A DNA stretch of 64,000 nucleotides, from contig NZ_JAGGKA010000016.1 of NCBI RefSeq assembly GCF_017873215.1, positions 51,765-115,764 on the forward strand, written 5' to 3'. The stretch's first letter is position 1, and each line of letters begins with the position of its first letter. This DNA comes from Clostridium tetanomorphum (GTDB taxonomy: Bacteria; Bacillota; Clostridia; Clostridiales; Clostridiaceae). Below the pieces are notes generated by a model, which worked only from the letters and a program-made list of their open reading frames with translations, was not told the DNA's origin and made no database searches. The translations under genes were made by a program, and so were the position numbers. Positions 56,693 through 64,000 of the stretch are shown in pieces.

Positions 56693-58417
56693 ATGAATAA
56701 TAAATTTAAACTTAAATCATTATTTTCTCTTATGGAAAAGAATAAGCTAAAAGTAATAGGAGGAATAATGTTAACAATAGTAAGTTCGTTTTTGTCATTT
56801 ATTCCTTATTTGGCAATATACAGTTTAATTAAACATATTATTGAAGGAGGTCTTGATTCAAATGTTATTTTAAGGATCTCAATTATAACTATAGTTGCAA
56901 TTATTGTTAAACTGATTTTGGAAGCAGCTGCAAACTTGATGATGCATACGGCTGCTTTTAAAACCATGCAGCAGCTTAGAATGAAAGTAATTACACATAT
57001 AAGTAAATTGAATATGGGATTCTTCAATCATAAAGGCAAAGGGAACATTAAAACAGCTTTATTTGATGATATTGGAAGACTTGAGAATTTTATGGCACAT
57101 AATATATTAGAGCTTACTAATGCCATATTTGTTCCCATTATGCTTTTTATACTATTATTAATAATTCAACCAATCTTGGCAATTGCACTTTTAATTCCAG
57201 GAATGCTGGCCATTATACTACCAATGAGAAAAATGAAAGCATTTCCTGAACTTACTGACCGATTTACTATGACTCTGGGAAAATTGAATAGTTCTATAGC
57301 CGAAATGGTATCTACAATAAAGGTTTTAAAAATGTTTAAAATTACAGCGAAAAAATTCAAAGGATATACGGATTCAGTAGAAAACTATAATGACTGTTTA
57401 AAGTGTATGGCAAAAGTTTCTTGTGGACCAATTGCCGTTACTGTTGTTTTGTTGGATGCTTCATTTCTGTTTATACTTCCGGTGGGCGGATTGCTGTTAT
57501 TAAATGGTAAAATATCAAGTTCAATATTTATTTTATTTGCCTTATTATCCATCTGCTTTTATAATGCACTTTTCAGTTTAATGAATATTCGAATGGGCTT
57601 TATGGAACTTACAAGTGGAATGATTCATGTGCAGGAGATATTAAACATTAAACCGTTAATTGATGGAAATGAAATAATTTATAGAGATGATATAAAAGAA
57701 GTAAGATTTAATAATGTAAGTTTTGCCTATGATAAAAAAGAGGTGTTGAAAAATATCAATATACAATTAAAGCCCAATTCTATTAAAGCGTTTGTAGGTA
57801 CAAGTGGTGCAGGAAAATCAACGGCAGGCCAACTTTTGGGTAAATTTTGGAAAGTAACAAAAGGGTCTATTAAAATCAATGGAGTAAATATCAATAATTT
57901 AAAGGAAGAATCTCTAAAGGATTTAACGGCTTTTGTATTTCAACAAGTTTTTCTTCTTGAAGACAGTATATATGAGAATATTTCAATGGGAAGTGGTGCA
58001 ACCATGGAAGAAGTAAAAAAAGCTGCTAAAGCTACATATATTCATGACTTTATTATGAGCCTTCCAAAACAATATGATACAAAAGTAGGAAGTTCAGGGG
58101 TTAAATTATCTGGTGGTCAAAAGCAAAGAATTGCTATTGCACGTGCTATTTTAAAAGATGCTCCTATTGTGGTACTGGATGAAGCAACTTCATTTTCTGA
58201 TATTGAGAATGAGAGAAAAATTCAAAAAGCTCTTGAGTCTCTTTTAAAAGACAAAATTACTATAATGATAGCTCACAGACTTCATACCATCAAAAATGCA
58301 GATAACATTGTTGTTTTTGAGAATGGCAAAATTTTAGAAACAGGTACACATGAGGAGCTAATTCAAACACATGGATCATATAGAAGAATGTGGAATATAT
58401 ACAAAAAGGCAAATTAG
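56693..58417 (+). CDS. ABC half-transporter (membrane plus ATPase domain), first of a pair
   Basis: 574 residues. Six-helix ABC transporter domain (about 20-300), then the ATPase: Walker A GTSGAGKST, Q-loop FVFQQVFLLEDSI, signature LSGGQKQRIAIARAIL, Walker B PIVVLDEATSFSD, H-loop IAHRL. I chose ATG 56693 with GGAGGAAAAA before it; the frame extends to 56585 but that part is basic, without ribosome site, and not typical. Of the YbtP/IrtA siderophore-related group by layout. Pairs with the next gene. Confidence 0.85.
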   Translation: MNNKFKLKSLFSLMEKNKLKVIGGIMLTIVSSFLSFIPYLAIYSLIKHIIEGGLDSNVILRISIITIVAIIVKLILEAAANLMMHTAAFKTMQQLRMKVITHISKLNMGFFNHKGKGNIKTALFDDIGRLENFMAHNILELTNAIFVPIMLFILLLIIQPILAIALLIPGMLAIILPMRKMKAFPELTDRFTMTLGKLNSSIAEMVSTIKVLKMFKITAKKFKGYTDSVENYNDCLKCMAKVSCGPIAVTVVLLDASFLFILPVGGLLLLNGKISSSIFILFALLSICFYNALFSLMNIRMGFMELTSGMIHVQEILNIKPLIDGNEIIYRDDIKEVRFNNVSFAYDKKEVLKNINIQLKPNSIKAFVGTSGAGKSTAGQLLGKFWKVTKGSIKINGVNINNLKEESLKDLTAFVFQQVFLLEDSIYENISMGSGATMEEVKKAAKATYIHDFIMSLPKQYDTKVGSSGVKLSGGQKQRIAIARAILKDAPIVVLDEATSFSDIENERKIQKALESLLKDKITIMIAHRLHTIKNADNIVVFENGKILETGTHEELIQTHGSYRRMWNIYKKAN

Positions 58418-58428
58418 GGGTGGATTAG

Positions 58429-60164
58429 ATGATTAGACAACTGAAAACTTTATTGGGATCTCGATGGAAGGATTTATTTAAGCCAGTGATTTTTACAGCT
58501 TTGGATGCTTTAGGCTCTATAGGCATTTATATAGTTTTGTTTCTTTCTGTAATAGACGTGATACATGGAAATTTGACTTCTGATAAATTGTGGATATATA
58601 CTAGTATATTAGTTTCTTGTGTAGTTTATAGAGTTATTATTTATAGATATGGATATTTGTTGTGTTTTGATACTGGATTCGATATTGCTAAAGATGTGAG
58701 AATAGAATTTGGCAATCATATAACCATGTTTAATTTGGGTTTTTTCAATCAGAGAGATTCAGGATATCTTTTGAATACATTGACCACGGATATGGCCAAC
58801 TTTGAAGGAATTTTATCTCATGCGCTTCCTTTTTCTATAAAAGCATTTGTTGTGGGTGTTTTATTAATTATTACAATGTTACTAAAAGATATAAGAATAG
58901 GATTAATTCAAGTTTTAATAGTATTTTTGGCTATTCCACTTTTAAAACGCAATAAAAGGGTTATCAGAACTTACGGAGATAAAAAAAGAACATCTATGAA
59001 TCGAGTTATTAGTATTGTAATGGAATATATTGATGGTATGAGAGTGTTTAAATCTCATAATATGATAGGTCAATCATTTGAAAGGATGTATGAATCCTTG
59101 AAAGGTGAAACAAAAATACAGTTAACAGCGGAAAAAGCATTGACTATTCCAAATTCTTTATATTCAGTAATGGTAAGTATTTCAACTCCTGTGATTATGT
59201 TTATAGGAGGGTTATTTGTAGAGAAACAAACTCTTTCAGTTGATGGATACATTATTTTAATAGTTATGAGTATTTCCCTTACTGCCATCCTAATTTTTTT
59301 TGAGCATTACTATTTGATGCTTATGGATTTGAGCCTTGCACTTGATAATATTGAGCATGTTTATAGATTAAAGCCATTACCTTATGAAAAAGAGTTATTC
59401 AAACCTGAAAGTAATGATATAAAATTTGAAAATGTAACATTCCAATATGAAACGGGAAAAGAAGTTTTACATGGAATATCCTTTTCTATAAAGCATGGAA
59501 CGAAAACAGCACTTGTAGGGAGATCAGGTTCAGGAAAGAGCACAGTAATGAATTTAATTGCTAGACTTTGGGATACCCATAATGGAAAAATAACTCTTGG
59601 AGGGGAAAACATTAAGAAAATAAAGCCCGAAGCACTTCTTGAAAATATGAGTGAAGTATTTCAAGATAATGCCCTTTTAAATGATACTATAGAAAATAAC
59701 ATACGAATTGGAAAATCAGAAGCTACCATGGAAGAAATAATTAAAGCAGCTAAGATTGCTCATGCTCATGAATTTATCATTGAAATGGAAAAGGGATATA
59801 AAACACTTATATCAGAAGGAGGCGGTTCTCTATCTGGAGGAGAAAGACAAAGAATAGCTATTGCTAGAGCCATTTTAAAAGATGCTCCAATTTTGATTTT
59901 GGATGAATCTACCGCATCTCTTGATCAGATAATGAAATGAAAATAAATGAAGCTTTAGACAAGTTAATGGAGGGAAAAATCGTAGTTGTAATTGCCCATA
60001 GATTAAACACTATAAAAAATTCTGATCAGATAATCGTAATGGATGAAGGAACAATAGAAGAAATGGGTTCACACGAAGAATTAATAAATAAAAAGGGGCA
60101 TTATTATGAGATGATAAGAGAGCAGGAAGAGGCAATAAATTGGAATATAAGGAAGGATAAATAG
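58429..60164 (+). pseudogene. Second ABC half-transporter of the pair, frameshifted late in the ATPase domain
   Basis: The first frame (to 59940) has the membrane domain, Walker A GRSGSGKST, LSGGERQRIAIARAIL and Walker B ILILDESTASLD. It then shifts: the rest continues from 59937 as MKINEALDKLMEGKIVVVIAHRL, which includes the H-loop histidine. One base is missing after GAT (near 59925): restored text would read SLDSDNEMKINEAL. Loss of the H-loop should abolish ATP hydrolysis. Full length would be about 578 residues. Starts 11 bases after its partner gene. Confidence 0.85.
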
Positions 60165-60206
60165 GCTAGAAGGAAAGCTTTTAGAAACTATAAATAAAGT
60201 ATTAGT

Positions 60207-60254
60207 GGATCTGTTCATAGTGATTTTTCAAATCGTTAAGAACAGATCCTTTTT
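60207..60254 (+). terminator. Intrinsic terminator after the ABC pair
   Basis: GGATCTGTTC (60207-60216) pairs with GAACAGATCC (60240-60249), then five T. Confidence 0.85.
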
Positions 60255-60342
60255 AGGCTAACAAGAAATTAGTAATTATATTATTTTTTGTATAAAATAA
60301 AAAATATAAATGACAACCCATAAAGCAAATTATTTCATTGAT

Positions 60343-60693
60343 CTAAAGATTTAGTTTATAATAGTTATCTCCCCATTTGCACATCATACTAAGTATAGGC
60401 ATCAAACTTTCACTTAAATCACTTAATGAGTATTCAACTTTTGGAGGAACTTGAGGATAAACTTTTCTAATAACTAAATTATCTGATTCTAGCTCTCTTA
60501 GTTGTTGAGTTAGCATTTTCTGAGTTATTTTAGGAATTAGTTTCTTTAATTCATTAAATCGTAACGTTCCTTTTGTGCCTAGGTGCCAAATAATAAGAGG
60601 TTTCCACTTTCCACCAATTAAATCTATGGTAATTTCAAAAGTGCATGTATAATTTTTATTTTTAAATTCTAAAGTATTACAACTGGAACTCAT
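60343..60693 (-). CDS. HxlR family transcriptional regulator
   Basis: 116 residues from ATG 60693. Winged helix of HxlR type: [46 protein letters not shown] in parts, then [17 protein letters not shown] nine bases upstream supports this start; longer in-frame starts exist to 60738 without a better ribosome site. Divergent to the nitroreductase gene, which is a common target of this family (redox or electrophile sensing). Its N-terminal Cys5 and Cys16 may be sensors. Confidence 0.88.
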   Translation of the reverse strand: MSSSCNTLEFKNKNYTCTFEITIDLIGGKWKPLIIWHLGTKGTLRFNELKKLIPKITQKMLTQQLRELESDNLVIRKVYPQVPPKVEYSLSDLSESLMPILSMMCKWGDNYYKLNL

Positions 60694-60726
60694 AGTTATC
60701 ATCCTTTCAATGGTATCCTTTTGGGT

Positions 60727-60779
60727 ACTATCATACAAAATAGTGTGTACTTGTTATTTTGCAACTTAATTCTTATAAT
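60727..60779 (+). promoter_or_regulatory. Nitroreductase promoter with HxlR-type inverted repeat
   Basis: TTGTTA at 60751-60756 and TATAAT at 60774-60779, spacer 17. Inverted repeat ACTAT-N8-ATAGT at 60727-60744 lies between the two divergent genes, just before the -35. Confidence 0.55.
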
Positions 60780-60823
60780 AATAGCATAGATTATAAAAGA
60801 AAACAATTAGGAGGAATTTATAA

Positions 60824-61324
60824 ATGAATGCAATATTAAATAGAAAAAGTATAAGAAAGTATAAAGACATAAATGTAAGTGATGAGATTGTTGAAGAATT
60901 ATTAAGAGCAGCTATGGCAGCACCTTCTGCGGGAAATGAACAGCCTTGGGAGTTTATAGTTTTGAGGGATAAGGAGGTTATGAGAAAGATAACTGAAGTA
61001 CATCCATATTCACAAATGTTATTAGATACAACTGTTGCAATTGTAGTTTGCGGAGATGAATCAAAGGAAAGGTTTAAAGGTTTTTGGGTACAGGATTGTT
61101 CAGCTGCTACAGAAAATATATTAATAGCTGCTGAAGATAAAGGATTAGGTGCTGTATGGTTAGGTGTTTATCCAGTAGCAGATAGGGTTGATGAAATAAA
61201 AAAAGTTTTAAATTTACCAGCTAATGTAATTCCTTTATCTATAATACCTGTGGGCTATCCAAATGAGAAGAAAGCAGCAGAAGATAGATTTAATAAAGGA
61301 AGAATACATTATGACAGATGGTAA
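60824..61324 (+). CDS. Nitroreductase family protein
   Basis: 166 residues. FMN-dependent oxidoreductase fold: the RKSIRKYKD N-terminal phosphate contact, AAMAAPSAGNEQPWEFIVL and GLGAVWLGVYP segments fit the family. Reduces nitro compounds or quinones with NAD(P)H. GGAGG ribosome site. Its last codons (HYDRW and stop) lie in the first copy of a 48-base tandem duplication. Controlled probably by the divergent HxlR gene. Confidence 0.9.
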   Translation: MNAILNRKSIRKYKDINVSDEIVEELLRAAMAAPSAGNEQPWEFIVLRDKEVMRKITEVHPYSQMLLDTTVAIVVCGDESKERFKGFWVQDCSAATENILIAAEDKGLGAVWLGVYPVADRVDEIKKVLNLPANVIPLSIIPVGYPNEKKAAEDRFNKGRIHYDRW

Positions 61325-61392
61325 TATAATTGTAAAACTTTAAAAGGAAGAATACATTATGACAGATGGTAATATAATTGTAAAACTTTAAA
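61295..61392 (+). repeat. Perfect 48-base tandem duplication over the 3' end of the nitroreductase gene
   Basis: Positions 61295-61344 recur exactly at 61343-61392 (offset 48, 50 bases matching). The unit includes the last nine codons and stop of the nitroreductase gene, so a free second copy of the 3' end lies downstream. No sequence drift between copies, so it is recent. Confidence 0.95.
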
Positions 61393-61450
61393 TAGATAAT
61401 ATATTGATGATAAAAATTTAATTTTAGATTTTAAGAAGGAGTTAAATTAT

Positions 61451-62079
61451 ATGAAGGTTGTTGCATTTAATGGAAGTCCTAAAAAAGAAGGTAACACGTA
61501 TCATGCTATAAAAATGGTGGCAGAGGAATTGGAGAGGAAAGGTATAGAAGTTGAAATTATACATGTAGGAAATAAGACTATAAGAGGATGTCTTGCATGT
61601 AATGCTTGTACAAGAAATAGAAATGAGAAATGTATAATTGATAATGATGAAGTAAATGAATGGATACAAAAAATGAAAGAGGCAGATGGGATAATACTAG
61701 GTTCTCCGATGCATTATTCAGCTATAGCTGGAACTATGAAATCATTTTTGGATAGAGCATTTTATGTTGCAGGAGGTGGAATGTTAAGACACAGGTAGGA
61801 GCATCTGTTGTAGCTGTTAGACGTTCAGGAGGAGTGACTACTTTTGAACAGTTGAACAATTATATCAATTATTGTGAAATGCTTATGCCTACTTCAAACT
61901 ATTGGAATGTAATACATGGAACGGCACCAGAAGAGGTTATAGGAGATGAAGAGGGAAGACAAATTATAAGAGTTCTTGGTAAAAATATGGCATGGCTTAT
62001 GAAGTTAGTCGAAAACGGAAAAGGAACTGTTAAAGAGCCGGAAATGGAAGATAAGGTATTTACAAACTTTATTCGCTAA
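61451..62079 (+). pseudogene. NADPH-dependent FMN reductase/flavodoxin-like protein, frameshifted
   Basis: First frame: VVAFNGSPKKEGNTYHAI (FMN phosphate loop), CLACNACTRN and ADGIILGSPMHYSAIAGTMKSFLDRAF. It ends at MLRHR (61798). The text resumes one frame over, through VGASVVAVRRSGGVTTFEQ and NYWNVIHGTAPEE to 62079. One A lost at 61793 (CACAAGG to CACAGG) explains the break; restored: MLRHKVGASVVAV. Would be about 209 residues. Same strand as the nitroreductase, so a former redox pair. Confidence 0.87.
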
Positions 62080-62107
62080 TTTTTAAATGAAATTATGAGA
62101 AGTATTT

Positions 62108-62148
62108 AAAAGCCTGTATTTATAAGTGATTACAGGCTTTTGATTTTT
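62108..62148 (+). terminator. Intrinsic terminator after the FMN reductase gene
   Basis: AAAAGCCTGTA (62108-62118) pairs with TACAGGCTTTT (62131-62141), followed by GATTTTT. Confidence 0.8.
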
Positions 62149-62258
62149 GAAAGCTCTTGCCTAACTATTTATTATATTTATGCCGGTATAAATATAACAT
62201 ATTAGACATACTATAGTTATCAGATTTAAAATGATTTATATAAGAGGGGGTAACTATT

Positions 62259-63674
62259 TTGGATTATATATTATTAGAAGAATTGATTAAACAAAAACAT
62301 AAAAAATTTGAAGAGATTAGCGATAAAATTTGGGAATATGCTGAGTCTGGATATAAGGAAGTAAATTCATCAGCCTTACAAAGACAAGTAATGAGTGATG
62401 AAGGCTTTACTGTTGAAAATGGTATTGGAGGTATAACTACTGCATTTCGTGCCAGTTTTGGCAGTGGAAAACCTGTTATTGCTTTTTTAGGAGAGTTTGA
62501 CGCATTGCCTGAATTGTCACAAAAAGCTGATGTTACATATAAAGAACCTTTATTAGAAGGCGGATATGGTCATGGTTGTGGTCATCATATTTTAGGTACA
62601 GCATGTATGCAGGCATGTGTAGCTATAAAGGATTATCTTTTACAAAATTACATTTCAGGAACTGTTATATACTATGGATGTCCAGCAGAAGAGGGTGGGG
62701 CAGGAAAAGCCTTTATGGTTCGAGAAGGCTGCTTTGATGACTGTGATGTATGTTTAGCATGGCATCCATATTCTGTAACAATAGGTTCAATTTCTAGTCT
62801 TGCAAATGTACGTGTATATTACAATTTTCAAGGAATAAGTTCACATGCTGCGGTATCTCCGCATTTGGGACGTAGTGCACTGGATGCTGTGGAGCTTATG
62901 AATGTGGGAGTAAACTACTTAAGAGAACATATTATTCCTGAAGCACGTATTCATTATGCTGTGACAAACTCTGGAGGTAATGCTCCAAATGTTGTGCAGG
63001 CAAAGGCACAGGTATTATATTCAATAAGAGCACCAAAAAATGAACAAGTGTATGAGTTGTTGGATCGTGTAAACGCTGTAGCACAAGGGGCTGCAATGAT
63101 GACTGGAACAAAGGTTAACATTCAAATCGTCAGTGCATATGCTGATGTGGTGCAAAATAGAACTCTTGACCAGCTTGCATTTAAACATATAAATGAAATT
63201 TATCCTATAAAATATACAGATGAAGAGCTTGAATATGCAAAAGTTTTTCATGATATTGGCAATAAAGAAGAATGCCTTATGTATCAAGAAATGGCTAAAA
63301 GACTTTATGGTGAAAGAGGAGAAGGTCTTTTTAAAGGTGCCATGGCAGATGCAGTATTTCCTCCTAATCCACAAAAAATGGGTTCTACCGATGTAGGAGA
63401 TGTTAGCTGGAATGTACCAACTACGTGGTTCAGTGGTGCTTGTTTTGCACTAGGGACACCTGCACATTCATGGCTTGTAGTTGCACAGGGAAAATCTAAA
63501 ATAGCTCATGGTGGAATGACAGCAGCAGCAACAGTTATGGCACGCTGTGCTATTGATATATTAAAGCAACCTCAAATAGCACTGCAAGCAGAAATGGATC
63601 TTAAAGAAGCTCTTGATGGAAAGGTATATCAATCAATTATACCTAAGGAAACAAAAGTGGGAATAATAGAGTAG
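62259..63674 (+). CDS. M20 family amidohydrolase (AbgB-like)
   Basis: 471 residues. Metal-dependent peptidase/amidase with FLGEFDALPELS, the GHGCGHHILG metal ligands, CPAEEGGAGK (catalytic glutamates) and a dimerisation domain (FQGISSHAAVSPHLGRSALD). The C-terminus has PTTWFSGACFALGTPAHSW with a histidine ligand. Most similar by motifs to p-aminobenzoyl-glutamate hydrolase subunit B and related amidohydrolases. TTG start at 62259 after AGAGGGGG. Substrate unknown. Intact within a decayed neighbourhood. Confidence 0.88.
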   Translation: MDYILLEELIKQKHKKFEEISDKIWEYAESGYKEVNSSALQRQVMSDEGFTVENGIGGITTAFRASFGSGKPVIAFLGEFDALPELSQKADVTYKEPLLEGGYGHGCGHHILGTACMQACVAIKDYLLQNYISGTVIYYGCPAEEGGAGKAFMVREGCFDDCDVCLAWHPYSVTIGSISSLANVRVYYNFQGISSHAAVSPHLGRSALDAVELMNVGVNYLREHIIPEARIHYAVTNSGGNAPNVVQAKAQVLYSIRAPKNEQVYELLDRVNAVAQGAAMMTGTKVNIQIVSAYADVVQNRTLDQLAFKHINEIYPIKYTDEELEYAKVFHDIGNKEECLMYQEMAKRLYGERGEGLFKGAMADAVFPPNPQKMGSTDVGDVSWNVPTTWFSGACFALGTPAHSWLVVAQGKSKIAHGGMTAAATVMARCAIDILKQPQIALQAEMDLKEALDGKVYQSIIPKETKVGIIE

Positions 63675-63684
63675 AAGGCTGAAT

Positions 63685-63715
63685 AAATTGTTTGAATAAA
63701 AACAATTTAATTTTT
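63685..63715 (+). terminator. Terminator-like hairpin after the amidohydrolase gene
   Basis: AAATTGTTT (63685-63693) pairs with AAACAATTT (63700-63708), then AA and five T. AT-only stem, so weak. Confidence 0.5.
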
Positions 63716-63779
63716 AGCGGATTTTTTTCACATAAAAATTTATTCAATGGTCATTATAAACTTAAAGGAGAGATAATAT

Positions 63780-63932
63780 ATGAGTAATAAATTAACTGTA
63801 ACTAAAAAGAAAATGGCTTCTTTAGGTTTAAGAAAAACTGAAAGTGGAGATTATGATTATATAGATCCTCAAGAGAAGGGTAAATCAAAATATCAAACTG
63901 TTAGGAAAGGGGCTGTCGCACTAAAAAATTAG
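63780..63932 (+). CDS. Short ORF, 50 residues, possibly a gene start cut by another element
   Basis: ATG 63780 has a good AAAGGAGAG site eight bases upstream. The peptide is basic and hydrophilic; a DYDYIDPQEKGKS stretch looks like the start of a larger protein. The last ~10 codons are the 5' half of a strong terminator hairpin, so the frame probably runs by chance into unrelated DNA. I do not recognise the protein. It may be the 5' end of a transporter once downstream of the amidohydrolase. Confidence 0.4.
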   Translation: MSNKLTVTKKKMASLGLRKTESGDYDYIDPQEKGKSKYQTVRKGAVALKN

Positions 63933-63947
63933 TGCGACAGTTTTTTT
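63913..63947 (+). terminator. Strong GC-rich intrinsic terminator
   Basis: CTGTCGCACTAA (63913-63924) pairs with TTAGTGCGACAG (63929-63940), then seven T. Its GC content is unlike the native hairpins nearby; hairpins of this GGGGCTGTCGCAC type are often next to insertion sequences in clostridia (from memory). A smaller CACTC/GAGTG hairpin lies at about 63968-63981. Confidence 0.8.
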
Positions 63948-64000
63948 ACGTAAAAAAATAAATCTCCCACTCGGAAGAGTGAAAGACTTATGGTAAAATT

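Noticed and set aside
44473..64000. att direct repeat of the tRNA-Pro 3' end
   Set aside because: By eye I found no second copy of the acceptor/T-arm sequence in the window.
1..64000. CRISPR array or toxin-antitoxin pair
   Set aside because: No regularly spaced repeats and no paired short ORFs with known toxin or antitoxin features were seen.

Overview
The window is low-GC, Firmicute-type DNA: AT-rich, with strong GGAGG-type ribosome sites, GTG/TTG starts and many A/T-flanked hairpin terminators. The gene set (spoIIGA-sigE-sigG, sigK, spoIVA, RNase J, a T-box before alaS) identifies an endospore-forming Clostridium in the broad sense. The species cannot be fixed from the sequence alone.

Bases 1 to about 44,400 are conserved backbone, almost all on the + strand, with no broken gene seen. 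In order: the end of an amino-acid-binding protein; argF-carA-carB (citrulline and carbamoyl phosphate); a T-box leader and alaS; ireB-ruvX-DUF1292; fur with its own Fur-type box; rnjA and a YlbF-type gene; typA; mltG; trmR-trhP-udk (tRNA wobble-uridine modification and uridine salvage); a penicillin-binding protein; sigK; pilT; a short minus-strand unit with a structured leader and a 47-codon ORF; a processive glycosyltransferase; ftsA-ftsZ; spoIIGA-sigE and sigG; ylmC-type gene; nrdR; phoP-phoR; pstS-pstC-pstA-pstB-phoU; a DUF47-pit pair; a DUF512 radical-SAM-like protein; der; gpsA; spoIVA. Two themes dominate: the sporulation sigma cascade and phosphate sensing and uptake.

A tRNA-Pro(GGG) at 44,473-44,548 marks a sharp change. 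From there to the end lies an accessory region with mixed strands, a regulator beside nearly every gene group, and many broken genes: an HsdR-like scrap, a hydrolase/membrane protein, a TetR-MATE pair, a nickel/peptide-type ABC importer (three of five genes damaged), one of two paired ABC half-transporters, and an FMN reductase. At least seven lesions are best explained by loss of one base; one is a clean nonsense change and others are internal deletions. Intact genes here include two MarR regulators, a MATE pump, AraC and HxlR regulators, a nitroreductase and an M20 amidohydrolase. The nik-type importer followed by an AraC regulator and paired ABC half-transporters suggests a former metal or metallophore uptake island, now decaying.

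The least explained items are the 47-codon minus-strand transcription unit at 22,004-22,380, a MITE-like imperfect palindrome inside the sigG downstream region, a probable leaderless marR, and a hairpin that hides the ribosome site of the penicillin-binding protein.
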